Shown here: in pieces, positions 32,113-41,393 of the stretch
How the letters are laid out: each line of letters opens with the position of its first letter
How positions within the stretch are numbered: the stretch's first letter is position 1
NCBI GenBank assembly: GCA_934654755.1
Contig: CAKUGQ010000005.1
Span: 43,573 to 107,572 of the forward strand
Reading direction: 5' to 3'
DNA: 64,000 bases
Source of the DNA: an uncultured Oscillospiraceae bacterium
GTDB lineage: Bacteria > Bacillota > Clostridia > Oscillospirales > Oscillospiraceae
Notes under the pieces: model-generated
The model's database searches: none
What the model was told of the DNA's origin: nothing
Seen by the model: the letters and a program-made list of their open reading frames with translations, nothing else
Position numbers and translations under genes: made by a program

Positions 32113-32799
32113 ATGAAGAAGGTTCTGATTCTGGAGGATGAGGTCAACATCCGCAGCTTTGTGGTCATCAACCTGAAGCGTGCGGGCTATGAGGCAATTG
32201 AGGCCGGTACCGGTGCCGAGGCGTTGGAGCGTTTGCGCGACAACCCGGACATCGGCGTGGCTATTCTGGATATTATGCTGCCGGATACCGACGGCTTTGA
32301 GGTCTGCCGCACCATCCGCGCGACAAACAAGACCATCGGAATCATTATGCTTACCGCACGCACGCAGGAAATGGACAAGATCACAGGCCTGATGACCGGT
32401 GCGGACGACTATGTGACCAAGCCCTTTTCTCCGGCGGAGCTGACCGCGCGTATCGACGCGCTGTACCGACGTGTCGCGGACAATGCGGAGAGCGATCCGG
32501 GGATTATCAGCCGCCCGCCGTTTACGCTTAATGTCCGAAACCGCACGCTGGAGAAGGACGGCCGCCGTATCAAGCTCACGCAGGTTGAGCATGCGATTAT
32601 ACAGCTTTTTATGCAGAATCCGGAGAGGGCTCTGTCGCGGGAAGACATTCTCAATGCCGTCTGGGGAAAGGGCTACGACGGAGAACTGAAGATTGTGGAT
32701 GTCAACATTCGCCGCCTGCGTATTAAGATTGAGGATAATACCGCCAACCCGACCTACATCACGACGGTTTGGGGCTTTGGCTATAAGTGGGGGCTGTAA
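32113..32799 (+). CDS. OmpR/PhoB-family response regulator (second system)
   Basis: 228 residues. The receiver domain has L-E-D-E-V-N near 7-12, phospho-acceptor Asp in A-I-L-D-I-M-L-P-D-T-D-G and Lys in V-T-K-P-F. The C-terminal winged helix (about 135-228) ends T-V-W-G-F-G-Y-K-W. The start has GGGAGG upstream. It lies between the lipoprotein gene (13 bases) and the kinase gene (18 bases) in one operon. Confidence 0.9.
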   Translation: MKKVLILEDEVNIRSFVVINLKRAGYEAIEAGTGAEALERLRDNPDIGVAILDIMLPDTDGFEVCRTIRATNKTIGIIMLTARTQEMDKITGLMTGADDYVTKPFSPAELTARIDALYRRVADNAESDPGIISRPPFTLNVRNRTLEKDGRRIKLTQVEHAIIQLFMQNPERALSREDILNAVWGKGYDGELKIVDVNIRRLRIKIEDNTANPTYITTVWGFGYKWGL

Positions 32800-32817
32800 G
32801 AGCCGGGAGGCAAGTGC

Positions 32818-34236
32818 ATGAAGCGAAAAAAGGGCCTTCAGTGGCGCTGGCTGCGCAATACGCTGAGTATCGTACTGGCGCTCGTACTGTTGTGCGTGGT
32901 GGCACTTTCCATTACCGTTTCCGACTATTACTACTCCAATATGCGCGCAGGGATGGAATCCAAGGCACGCGCGAGTACCAGTTTTTTTGAAAACTACGTC
33001 GGACAGAGTTATCTGGAATTCTATCAGTCCTGCGTGAAATTTGCGCAGAGCTTCGAGTCGAAGGAAATGATGGAGCTTCAGTTCGTCAATACAGGGAAGC
33101 GTATTGTTGCCTCTTCTTACGTTCAACTGGCAACCCGCGCGGCTGAGACACCGGACATCGATGCAGCCATCTCCACCCGCGCCATCCAATCCTATACGGG
33201 AATCAATCCCAGCACCGGCGAGCGTATTATGGCCGTGTCCAGTCCGCTGGTTTACTCCAACGGCGAGGTCATCGGCGTTTTGCGTTATGTAACCAGCCTC
33301 CGGCTTGTTGACCGGCAGGTGATTTTGTTCAGCCTGCTCGTGGCGGCGGTCGGCCTGTTCATCCTGCTGATTGTCTATATCAGCGGACGGTATTACCTTC
33401 GCTCCATTCTTGTGCCCGTGCAGGAGCTTACGGATGTGGCCAAGCGCATTTCTGCCGGCAGCTACGGCGTGCAGATCCAGCGCAAGTTTGATGATGAGAT
33501 CGGCGAGCTTGCCGATACCATCAATGATATGTCCATCAAAATCGGCCGTTCCGAGCAGATGCAGACCGAGTTTGTTTCCTCCGTCTCTCATGAGCTGCGT
33601 ACACCTCTGACTGCGATCAGCGGCTGGAGCGAGACGCTGCTTGACGCGGGCGGTGCGGTCGATAACGATATGGCGCGGCGCGGACTGGGTATTATCCTTC
33701 GCGAATCGCGCCGTCTGACATCGATGGTTGAGGAGCTTCTGGATTTTACGCGTTTACAGGACGGCAGGTTCACCCTGAATGTTTCGCGGAATGACTTGCG
33801 CGCGGAGTTTGAGGATACCGTTTTCATGTACGGCTCCCGTCTGAAGCAGGAGGGTATTGTGCTGGAATACCTGGAAAACGACGATGAGATTCCGGAGCTT
33901 CTGTGTGACGCCGCGCGGATGAAACAGGTGTTTTTGAATATCCTCGATAACGCCGCAAAGCACGGCGGAGAGGGCGGCCGCATTACCGCGCAGATCCGCC
34001 GCGAAGGAGACTGGGTCTGCTTCTGCATCCGTGACTTCGGTCCCGGCATTCCGCCGGAGGAGCTTCCGCTGGTCAAGAAGAAATTCTATAAGGGAAGCTC
34101 CAAGGCGCGCGGCAGCGGCATCGGTTTGGCCGTATGTGAGGAAATCGTGGAGATGCACGGCGGTACGCTCACGCTGGAAAACGCCGAGGGCGGCGGCACG
34201 CTTGTAACCGTCCGTTTGCCCGCCGTGCAGCAATAG
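32818..34236 (+). CDS. Sensor histidine kinase (second system)
   Basis: 472 residues. TM1 lies near 15-37 and an extracytoplasmic sensor of about 125 residues follows. TM2 is near 165-187 (F-S-L-L-V-A-A-V-G-L-F-I-L-L-I), then HAMP near 195-245. The phospho-His is in S-H-E-L-R-T-P-L. The ATPase has N-I-L-D-N-A-A-K-H, D-F-G-P-G-I-P and G-S-G-I-G-L-A-V. Partner of the regulator just upstream; the signal is unknown. Confidence 0.9.
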   Translation: MKRKKGLQWRWLRNTLSIVLALVLLCVVALSITVSDYYYSNMRAGMESKARASTSFFENYVGQSYLEFYQSCVKFAQSFESKEMMELQFVNTGKRIVASSYVQLATRAAETPDIDAAISTRAIQSYTGINPSTGERIMAVSSPLVYSNGEVIGVLRYVTSLRLVDRQVILFSLLVAAVGLFILLIVYISGRYYLRSILVPVQELTDVAKRISAGSYGVQIQRKFDDEIGELADTINDMSIKIGRSEQMQTEFVSSVSHELRTPLTAISGWSETLLDAGGAVDNDMARRGLGIILRESRRLTSMVEELLDFTRLQDGRFTLNVSRNDLRAEFEDTVFMYGSRLKQEGIVLEYLENDDEIPELLCDAARMKQVFLNILDNAAKHGGEGGRITAQIRREGDWVCFCIRDFGPGIPPEELPLVKKKFYKGSSKARGSGIGLAVCEEIVEMHGGTLTLENAEGGGTLVTVRLPAVQQ

Positions 34237-34248
34237 AAAGGAATTCCG

Positions 34249-35244
34249 ATGGCAAAAAAAGAGACAAGCGAGAAATTTAAAACAATGATCGGCGGTCAGG
34301 CACTGATCGAAGGAATCCTGATGCTCGGACCAGATAAGTCCAGCGTCGTCGTGCGCAGCGGGGGCGAGTTGAAGATCCGCACCGAGCCGCGCAGGCTGCC
34401 GAAGAAGCACTCGGTCACCCGTTGGCCGTTGATTCGCGGTGTGGTGAATTTTTTTAGATCCATGAAAACGGGTGTGGAGGCGCTGATGTACTCCGCCGAC
34501 CTGTTTTCGGATGAGGAGGATGCCGAGCCGGTCAAGCAGTCGCGTCTGGATGCGTGGCTGGAAAAGAAGCTCGCCTCGGAAAAAGCGAAGGGCGCGCTTG
34601 TGACCTTCTCGGTCTGCCTGGGACTGCTGTTCTCCGTGGCGCTGTTTTTCGTGCTGCCGTCGCTGCTCGGCTCGGCGGTGCGCGCGTGGATCACGCAGAA
34701 CGAGTTTGCCGTAACACTCATCGAGGGCGTGGTGCGCATTTTCATTTTCCTGGCGTACCTTTTCCTTGTTTCGCGTATGAATGACATGAAGCGCGTGTTT
34801 TCCTACCACGGCGCGGAGCATAAGACCATCCGCTGCTATGAGGCCGGACTGCCCCTGACCGTGGAGAACGTCAGAAAGCAGACGCGGCTGCACCCGCGCT
34901 GCGGTACGAGCTTCCTGTTTGTCGTTATGATCGTGTCGATTCTGGTCTTTTCCCTGGCGAACCCTATCCTGCGGCCGATTTTTCCGGATGTGTCGAACGG
35001 CTTTCTGAACGCGCTGATCCGTGTGGCGATGAAGCTGCTGCTTCTGCCGCTGGTCGTGGGCATCAGCTACGAGTTCAACCGCCTTGTCGGCCGTTACGAT
35101 AACTGGCTGACCCGCGCGTTGTCCAGACCCGGCATGTGGCTGCAATACCTGACCACACGTGAGCCGGACGAGGGCATGATGGAGGTTGGCATCGCCGCTC
35201 TGACCGAGGTGCTGCCGGAGCAGGAGGGCAGCGACCGATGGTGA
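34249..35244 (+). CDS. DUF1385 (YqhQ-like) membrane protein
   Basis: 331 residues. It has the family signature I-G-G-Q-A-L-I-E-G-I-L-M-L-G-P near the start and R-W-P-L-I-R-G-V-V-N-F. Several membrane helices follow (about 118-142, 150-180, 215-240, 265-285), with Y-H-G-A-E-H-K-T-I-R-C-Y-E-A and H-P-R-C-G-T-S-F-L in between. Its gene commonly precedes prmC or prfA in Firmicutes, as here (7-base overlap with prmC). The molecular role is unknown. Confidence 0.85.
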   Translation: MAKKETSEKFKTMIGGQALIEGILMLGPDKSSVVVRSGGELKIRTEPRRLPKKHSVTRWPLIRGVVNFFRSMKTGVEALMYSADLFSDEEDAEPVKQSRLDAWLEKKLASEKAKGALVTFSVCLGLLFSVALFFVLPSLLGSAVRAWITQNEFAVTLIEGVVRIFIFLAYLFLVSRMNDMKRVFSYHGAEHKTIRCYEAGLPLTVENVRKQTRLHPRCGTSFLFVVMIVSILVFSLANPILRPIFPDVSNGFLNALIRVAMKLLLLPLVVGISYEFNRLVGRYDNWLTRALSRPGMWLQYLTTREPDEGMMEVGIAALTEVLPEQEGSDRW

Positions 35245-36107
35245 AGAAGTATTCCGAGCTGTATCTCGATGCCCGTCGTGCCCTTTTGGCAAAAGAGGGA
35301 CAGTTTGCGGCGAATATTGCCCGCGAGCTGGTGTGCGCCGCTTCCGGAAAGTCCGCCGAGCAGTTGATCTCCGACCGTGAGCTCTATGCCTCCGAGGAGG
35401 TCTGTGAACGTGCCGAAGCGTATGTCCGCCGTTGCCTGAACGGCGAGCCGATGCCTTACATTCTGGGGCAGTGGGATTTTTACGATATGACGCTTTGCGT
35501 TACGCCGGACGTACTGATTCCGCGCGACGATACGAACGTTGTGACGGAGCTGGCCGTGAAGAAGGCTCTGTTTCTGGAGCAGAATCCGAGGATTCTGGAT
35601 CTTTGCACCGGCTCCGGCTGTATCGGTCTGGCCATTGCCCGCCGCGTTAAGGACGCGCGTGTGACCCTGGCGGATCTCTCTCCGGACGCGCTGCGCGTGG
35701 CAAAACGCAACGTCCAGCTTCAGAAGCTTTCGGCGCGCGTTATGTGCCTTCAGGCAGATGCAATGCAGCCTGCACAGGAATTTTTGGGAAAGTTCGATCT
35801 GATCGTTTCCAATCCCCCTTATATTCCCACGGCCGAATGGGAAACGCTTGATCCGTCCGTGCGCGATTTTGAGCCGCGCATGGCGCTCGACGGCGGTGCC
35901 GACGGGCTCGATTTTTACCGCGCCATTGTGCGCAACTTTACCGCTGCTCTCCACCCCGGCGGCTGGCTGTGCATGGAGTTCGGGATGGGGCAGGAAAATG
36001 CCGTCTGCGCGATTCTGCGCGACGGCGGTTATGAGATTGTTGAGCTTCGCAGGGACTCGGCAGAGATCATTCGTGCTGTCCTTGCACAGAAAAGAGAGGA
36101 GAATTGA
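35238..36107 (+). CDS. prmC: Peptide chain release factor N5-glutamine methyltransferase
   Basis: 289 residues. It methylates the Gln of the GGQ motif in release factors using S-adenosylmethionine. An N-terminal helical domain (1-90) is followed by a Rossmann methyltransferase domain. The domain contains [13 protein letters not shown] and the catalytic N-P-P-Y-I-P. The start overlaps the upstream gene by 7 bases. prfA itself is not in the window. Confidence 0.93.
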   Translation: MVKKYSELYLDARRALLAKEGQFAANIARELVCAASGKSAEQLISDRELYASEEVCERAEAYVRRCLNGEPMPYILGQWDFYDMTLCVTPDVLIPRDDTNVVTELAVKKALFLEQNPRILDLCTGSGCIGLAIARRVKDARVTLADLSPDALRVAKRNVQLQKLSARVMCLQADAMQPAQEFLGKFDLIVSNPPYIPTAEWETLDPSVRDFEPRMALDGGADGLDFYRAIVRNFTAALHPGGWLCMEFGMGQENAVCAILRDGGYEIVELRRDSAEIIRAVLAQKREEN

Positions 36108-36109
36108 GT

Positions 36110-37216
36110 ATGGCACAGAAGAAAACGGCTTACGAAGCGCCGACGCCTGCCGAGGATAAGAAAAAGGCGCTTGCGACCGCATTGCAGCAGATTGAAAAGA
36201 GCTATGGCAAGGGTGCCGTGATGCGTCTGGGCGACCATCCGGAGATGAGCATCGACGCCATTCCCACCGGTTCTCTGGCGCTGGACTCCGCGCTGGGCAT
36301 CGGCGGTCTGCCCCGCGGCAGAATCATTGAAATCTATGGGCCGGAATCCTCCGGCAAAACGACTCTTGCGCTGCACGTTCTGGCTGAAGCGCAGAAGCGC
36401 GGCGGCGAAGTCGCTTTTGTGGATGCCGAGCATGCGCTTGACCCCACCTATGCTGCCGCAATCGGCGTGGATATCGACTCCATGCTGGTGTCCCAGCCGG
36501 ATACCGGAGAGCAGGCGCTGGATATTACCGAGGCGCTTGTGCGCTCCGGTGCCATCGATGTCGTCGTCGTTGACTCTGTGGCTGCACTGACGCCCCGCGC
36601 TGAGATTGAGGGTGAGATGGGCGATGCCTTTGTCGGCCTTCAGGCTCGCCTGATGAGTCAGGCGCTGCGTAAGCTTGCGGGTACCGTCGCCAAAACGAAC
36701 TGTATCGCTATTTTTATCAACCAGCTTCGTATGAAAATCGGCGTGATGTACGGCAACCCTGAGACAACCACCGGCGGCAATGCGCTGAAATTCTATTCCT
36801 CCGTCCGTCTGGATGTCCGAAAGATCGAGGCCATCAAGGACGGCAGCACCGTCGTGGGTAACCGCACCCGCGTAAAGGTCATCAAGAACAAGGTTGCGCC
36901 TCCGTTTCGTGAGGCGGTCTTTGATATCATGTACGGCGAAGGTATCTCGAAATACGGTGAGCTGCTGGATATCGCCGTGGATATGGAGTTGGTCAATAAG
37001 AGCGGAAGCTGGTTCTCCATCGGAGAGGAGCGTATCGGCCAGGGCCGCGATAACGCCAAGCAGTATCTGATCGACCATCCGGAGATTTCCGATGAGCTGG
37101 AGACCAAGGTACGCGCCCATCTGAGCGAGCTGGCAAACGCCCGCGCGGGCAAGCCTGCCGCGAAGCCTGCCGCAAAGGCCGTCGATGTTTCGGCGGACGA
37201 CTTCGATGCGGATTGA
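36110..37216 (+). CDS. recA: Recombinase RecA
   Basis: 368 residues. It has Walker [10 protein letters not shown] (77-85), [17 protein letters not shown] and the DNA-binding loop regions [18 protein letters not shown]. It ends in an Ala/Lys-rich, acidic tail. It performs strand exchange in recombination and triggers the SOS response. AGGAG is seven bases before the ATG at 36110. No LexA box was recognised in the short gap upstream, and it appears to be transcribed with prmC. recX overlaps its end. Confidence 0.97.
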   Translation: MAQKKTAYEAPTPAEDKKKALATALQQIEKSYGKGAVMRLGDHPEMSIDAIPTGSLALDSALGIGGLPRGRIIEIYGPESSGKTTLALHVLAEAQKRGGEVAFVDAEHALDPTYAAAIGVDIDSMLVSQPDTGEQALDITEALVRSGAIDVVVVDSVAALTPRAEIEGEMGDAFVGLQARLMSQALRKLAGTVAKTNCIAIFINQLRMKIGVMYGNPETTTGGNALKFYSSVRLDVRKIEAIKDGSTVVGNRTRVKVIKNKVAPPFREAVFDIMYGEGISKYGELLDIAVDMELVNKSGSWFSIGEERIGQGRDNAKQYLIDHPEISDELETKVRAHLSELANARAGKPAAKPAAKAVDVSADDFDAD

Positions 37217-37823
37217 ATCCATCGAGCAGACGCGCTCCCCGCAGGGAAAGCTGCGCCTGCGTTTTGAGGGCGGCGAGTCGATGCTCGTGCTGCCCGCCGT
37301 AATCACAGAGCTGGGGCTTTACGCCGGACTGGACGTGCCGGAGGCCGGAATGGACAGCCTGCGCGAGCAGAACGCCGCCGCCTCCGCGAAAAACCGTGCC
37401 GTGCGGATTCTCTCTGCTGCCGCGGTGTCGAAGAATGAGCTGGAGCATCGGCTGGTGCAGAAGGGCGAGTCGCCCGAGCACGCGGCACAGGCGGCCGAAT
37501 GGCTGGATTCCCTGCGCCTGCTCGACGACCGGGCACTTGCTGCGCAGCTTGTGCGCAGCGCCGCCGCCAAGGGCTATGGCGAGGCGCGCGTGCGGCAGCT
37601 TCTCTATGCCAAGCGGATTCCGCGCGAGTTTTGGGAGGAAGCGCTTGCTCAGATGCCGGACCAGTCCGGCGCGATCGATGAATTTTTAAGCAAACGGTTT
37701 CGGGGCAAGGCCCCTGATCGGGCCGAGTGCAGACGCGCGACGGACGCGCTGCTGCGCCGCGGCCATCGCTGGCAGGACATCCAAAATGCGTTGGAGCGCT
37801 ACGGAGTTATGCCGGAGGAATAA
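37206..37823 (+). CDS. recX: RecA regulatory protein RecX
   Basis: 205 residues. Repeated three-helix modules are typical of Rec[25 protein letters not shown], and [13 protein letters not shown]. It modulates RecA filaments. The start at 37206 overlaps the end of recA by 11 bases, as often seen for this pair. Confidence 0.88.
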   Translation: MRIESIEQTRSPQGKLRLRFEGGESMLVLPAVITELGLYAGLDVPEAGMDSLREQNAAASAKNRAVRILSAAAVSKNELEHRLVQKGESPEHAAQAAEWLDSLRLLDDRALAAQLVRSAAAKGYGEARVRQLLYAKRIPREFWEEALAQMPDQSGAIDEFLSKRFRGKAPDRAECRRATDALLRRGHRWQDIQNALERYGVMPEE

Positions 37824-37842
37824 ACGAAAGAAGGTGCTGTGC

Positions 37843-39171
37843 ATGGGAAAGCGTGTAGGTATGATCTCGCTGGGCTGTGCAAAAAATCAGGTGAATGCGG
37901 AGCAGATGCTTTATCTGCTGCGGGAAGCGGGCTATGAGATCCTTCCGTCCGTAGAAAATGCGGATGTTGTAATTATCAATACCTGCGGCTTTATTGATTC
38001 GGCCAAGAGCGAGGCCATTGACAATATTCTGGCAATGGCGGCGCTGAAAAGTGAGGGAATCATCGGAAAGATTCTGGTCACCGGATGCCTGTCGCAGCGT
38101 TATCAGGACGAGATCCGGCAGGAGCTGCCGGAGGTGGACGGCGTGCTCGGCACAGGAAGCTACGGCTCCGTCGTCGAGGCGGTCGGCCACCTGCTTGACG
38201 GCGAGACCGTTTCCGAGTTCGGAGACATCAATGCGCCCATCGATGAGGTCGACCGTGTGCTGACAACACCGGAGCACTACGCCTACCTGAAGATTGCCGA
38301 AGGCTGCGACAACCGCTGCGCCTATTGCGTCATTCCCTCTCTGCGCGGCCGTTACCGCAGCCGAACAATGGAGGACTGCCTTTATGAGGCCCGCCGCCTT
38401 GCCGATGACGGGGTAAAGGAGCTGATTGTCGTTGCGCAGGATACCAGCCGCTACGGGGCGGATCTGTATCATAAACGCCGCCTGGCGGAGCTGCTGCGCG
38501 AGCTTTGCAAGATCGAAAAGCTGCACTGGATTCGCGTGCATTACCTGTATCCCGACGAGATCACACAGGAGCTGATCGATACGATTGCCTCCGAGCCGAA
38601 GATTGTCAAATATCTGGATATTCCCATCCAGCACGTCAATGCAGCCATTCTCAAGCGAATGAATCGCCGCGGTACGCGGCAGGAGCTCGACGCGCTCTTT
38701 GCCAAGCTCCGCCGTGAGATCCCCGGACTGGTGCTGCGCACGAGCCTGATTGCCGGTCTGCCCGGAGAGGGGGAAGCGGAATTCGATGAGCTTTGCCAAT
38801 GGCTGCGCGAGCAGAAGCTCGAACGTGCCGGCGCATTTGCTTTCTCTCCGGAGGAGGGAACTCCCGCAGCGGCAATGGAGCATCCGGATGAGCAGACGGC
38901 ACAGCGCCGCGCCGAGATACTCGGAGAGCTGCAATCCGACGTAATGGACGAGTATAACACCTCGCGCTTCGGGCAGGATATGGAGGTGCTCTGTGAGGGG
39001 TATGACGAGGAATCGGAGCGGTTCTTCGGCCGAACCTACGCCGATTCGCCGGACATTGACGGACGTGTGCTCTTTGCAAGCAACCGGGATGTCCCGGTAG
39101 GCAGCTTTGTTACCGTACACATTGACGGTGCGCAGGACGGCGATCTGATCGGTACGGAGGTGGAGTTATGA
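37843..39171 (+). CDS. rimO: Ribosomal protein S12 methylthiotransferase RimO
   Basis: 442 residues. This radical-SAM enzyme adds a methylthio group to an Asp of ribosomal protein S12. The N-terminal cluster domain starts S-L-G-C-A-K-N-Q-V-N-A-E. The radical-SAM motif is C-D-N-R-C-A-Y-C near 160, followed by I-P-S-L-R-G-R-Y-R-S-R. A C-terminal TRAM domain (about 375-442) binds substrate. The start at 37843 has AGAAGGTG upstream. The rimO stop overlaps the pgsA start. Confidence 0.94.
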   Translation: MGKRVGMISLGCAKNQVNAEQMLYLLREAGYEILPSVENADVVIINTCGFIDSAKSEAIDNILAMAALKSEGIIGKILVTGCLSQRYQDEIRQELPEVDGVLGTGSYGSVVEAVGHLLDGETVSEFGDINAPIDEVDRVLTTPEHYAYLKIAEGCDNRCAYCVIPSLRGRYRSRTMEDCLYEARRLADDGVKELIVVAQDTSRYGADLYHKRRLAELLRELCKIEKLHWIRVHYLYPDEITQELIDTIASEPKIVKYLDIPIQHVNAAILKRMNRRGTRQELDALFAKLRREIPGLVLRTSLIAGLPGEGEAEFDELCQWLREQKLERAGAFAFSPEEGTPAAAMEHPDEQTAQRRAEILGELQSDVMDEYNTSRFGQDMEVLCEGYDEESERFFGRTYADSPDIDGRVLFASNRDVPVGSFVTVHIDGAQDGDLIGTEVEL

Positions 39172-39722
39172 CAACCGCGACGAAGATCACGTTGGTCCGC
39201 CTGGCGCTGATCCCTGTGTTTATGGTGATGATGTATGCCAGCCAGTCTGCGCACTGGGCGCAGTATGTTGCCTTTGCGGTGTTTCTGATCGCCAGCCTGT
39301 CGGATTTTGCGGATGGACAGATCGCCCGCCGTTGTCATCAGGTTACGGTTTTGGGAAAATTCCTTGATCCGCTGGCGGATAAGCTGCTGGTCATTTCTGC
39401 AATGGTCATGTTCTGCCAGTGGGAGGTCTTTCCGGCGTGGGCGCTGATGCTTGTTCTGGCGCGGGAATTCGCCGTGACCGGTCTGCGGCTGATTGCCGTG
39501 GGAAACGGTGTCGTCATTGCGGCCGGCTGGTCGGGAAAGATCAAGACTGCTGCGACCATGATTGGCCTGTGCTTTATGCTCGTGTTCTGGCGCGGCTACT
39601 CCTTCAGCCTGACCCTGAACACACTGGTTGTATGGGTCATCACCCTGACCACGCTATATTCCGGCGTGGAGTACTTCGTAAAAAACTGGCGTTGCCTGCT
39701 TGACAGACAGAAGCCGGAATGA
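39168..39722 (+). CDS. pgsA: CDP-diacylglycerol-glycerol-3-phosphate 3-phosphatidyltransferase
   Basis: 184 residues, a membrane enzyme of the CDP-alcohol phosphatidyltransferase family making phosphatidylglycerol phosphate. The signature D-F-A-D-G-Q-I-A-R-R...G-K-F-L-D-P-L-A-D-K is complete. About five membrane helices are present. It is ATGA-coupled to rimO. The cysS promoter lies in its last 25 bases. Confidence 0.94.
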   Translation: MTTATKITLVRLALIPVFMVMMYASQSAHWAQYVAFAVFLIASLSDFADGQIARRCHQVTVLGKFLDPLADKLLVISAMVMFCQWEVFPAWALMLVLAREFAVTGLRLIAVGNGVVIAAGWSGKIKTAATMIGLCFMLVFWRGYSFSLTLNTLVVWVITLTTLYSGVEYFVKNWRCLLDRQKPE

Positions 39723-39728
39723 TACACT
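39700..39728 (+). promoter_or_regulatory. Promoter of the cysS T-box operon
   Basis: TTGACA (39700-39705), 17 bases, TACACT (39723-39728), overlapping the 3' end of pgsA. Confidence 0.75.
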
Positions 39729-39739
39729 TATATGAGTAT

Positions 39740-39951
39740 GTTTCGCGCGTTGACCGGGAAGAGTACCGCTCCCGTCGCCCCGTAGCAGAGAGCGTCTGCC
39801 CAGGCTGAAAGCAGATGCGGCGGGCAGGAGCGGGAAGTGCGCCCGCGAGCGCGGGGGAGAGTCCCCCGTTTGCCGCGTTAAGGCAGAAGCGAGAAATCAG
39901 AGTGGAACCGCGGTGATGCCGCCTCTGGATTGCACCCGGAGGCGGCTTTTC
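39740..39951 (+). promoter_or_regulatory. T-box riboswitch (Cys) with terminator, upstream of cysS
   Basis: A T-box leader: the conserved sequence AGAGTGGAACCGCGG (about 39899-39913) precedes a terminator hairpin (GCCGCCTC...GGAGGCGGC, 39918-39945) ending in TTTT. In the stem I region GGGAAGTGC places the Cys codon TGC (39838-39840) at the expected specifier position. Uncharged tRNA-Cys would stabilise the antiterminator and switch on cysS and the genes behind it. Confidence 0.88.
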
Positions 39952-39976
39952 GCGCAAAGAAAACGGAGGAGTTTTT

Positions 39977-41383
39977 ATGTATCTTTACAATTCGCTAAGT
40001 CATAAGAAGGAATTGTTCGTTCCGAATGATCCGAGCCTGGTCAAAATGTATACCTGCGGCCCGACGGTTTATCACTATGCCCATATCGGCAATCTGCGCA
40101 GCTACATCATGGAGGATGTGCTGGAGAAGAGCCTGTGCTACTTGGGCTATCCCGTCAAACGCGTGATGAACATTACCGATGTCGGTCATCTGGCTTCCGA
40201 TGCCGATACCGGCGAGGACAAGATGCTCAAGGGCGCGCGCCGCGAGCATAAGACGGTCATGGAGATCGCGAAGTTTTACACCGACGCTTTCTTTGCGGAC
40301 TGCGAAAAGCTCAATATCAAGCGGCCCGAGATTGTCGAACCGGCGACGCACTGCATCCCGGAGTTCATCCACATGGTTCAGACACTTCTGGACAAGGGCT
40401 TTGCCTATCCGGCCGGAGGCAACATCTATTTCGACACCTCCAGGCTGGAGCAGTATTATGTGTTTAACGACCACGATGAGGAAGACCTTGCTGTCGGTGT
40501 GCGCGAGGGCGTCGAGGAGGATACCAATAAACGCAATAAGAACGATTTTGTGCTGTGGTTTACAAAATCCAAGTTTGAGGATCAGGCACTGAAGTGGGAT
40601 TCTCCGTGGGGCGTTGGTTATCCGGGTTGGCATATTGAGTGCTCCGCCATTGCCGTCAAGCATCTCGGCGAACGGCTTGACCTGCACTGCGGAGGCATCG
40701 ATAACGCTTTTCCGCATCATACGAATGAAATCGCACAATCGGAGGCGTATCTGGGCCATAAATGGTGCAATTACTGGTTCCATGTGCATCATCTGAACAC
40801 CGAAAACGGCAAGATGTCCAAATCCAAGGGCGAATTCCTGACTGTTTCTCTGCTCGAACAAAAGGGCTACGATCCGCTGGTCTATCGTCTGTTCTGCCTG
40901 CAGAGTCACTACCGCCGAAATCTTGTGTTTTCATGGGAGAATCTTGACAATGCTGCCGTGACCTACCGGAAGATTGCCGCGCGCGTCGCGGCGCTCGGGA
41001 CGGACGGAACGGCAGACGAGGCCGCGTTGGAGACCCTGCGCGAGAAGTTTCGCAATGCGCTCAGTGCCGACCTGAATACTTCTCTGGCGGTGACGGCCGT
41101 GTATGATGTGCTCAAGGCCGATACGAACGATGCGACAAAACGCGCCGCGCTGGCGGATTTTGACCGCGTGTTGGGCTTGGATCTTCTGAAGGCAGCGGAG
41201 AAGCTGAAGGCGGCTGAGCCTGCCGAGGAGTGCGATCCGGAGATCGATGCACTCGTTGCGGAACGTGCACAGGCGAAAAAAGAGAAGAACTGGGCGCGTG
41301 CCGATGAGATTCGCGACCGACTCAGGCAGCGCGGTATTGAGATCATCGATACTCCGCAGGGTGCAAAATGGAAGCGCGTCTGA
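39977..41383 (+). CDS. cysS: Cysteinyl-tRNA synthetase
   Basis: 468 residues. It charges tRNA-Cys. The class I motif is H-I-G-N (in Y-T-C-G-P-T-V-Y-H-Y-A-H-I-G-N), with the zinc Cys just before it, and the K-M-S-K-S loop is present as G-K-M-S-K-S-K-G-E-F. The C-terminal helical DALR-like domain is followed by a Lys/Arg-rich tail. It is controlled by the T-box upstream and followed after 10 bases by polA. Confidence 0.97.
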   Translation: MYLYNSLSHKKELFVPNDPSLVKMYTCGPTVYHYAHIGNLRSYIMEDVLEKSLCYLGYPVKRVMNITDVGHLASDADTGEDKMLKGARREHKTVMEIAKFYTDAFFADCEKLNIKRPEIVEPATHCIPEFIHMVQTLLDKGFAYPAGGNIYFDTSRLEQYYVFNDHDEEDLAVGVREGVEEDTNKRNKNDFVLWFTKSKFEDQALKWDSPWGVGYPGWHIECSAIAVKHLGERLDLHCGGIDNAFPHHTNEIAQSEAYLGHKWCNYWFHVHHLNTENGKMSKSKGEFLTVSLLEQKGYDPLVYRLFCLQSHYRRNLVFSWENLDNAAVTYRKIAARVAALGTDGTADEAALETLREKFRNALSADLNTSLAVTAVYDVLKADTNDATKRAALADFDRVLGLDLLKAAEKLKAAEPAEECDPEIDALVAERAQAKKEKNWARADEIRDRLRQRGIEIIDTPQGAKWKRV

Positions 41384-41393
41384 GGGCCGGCGT

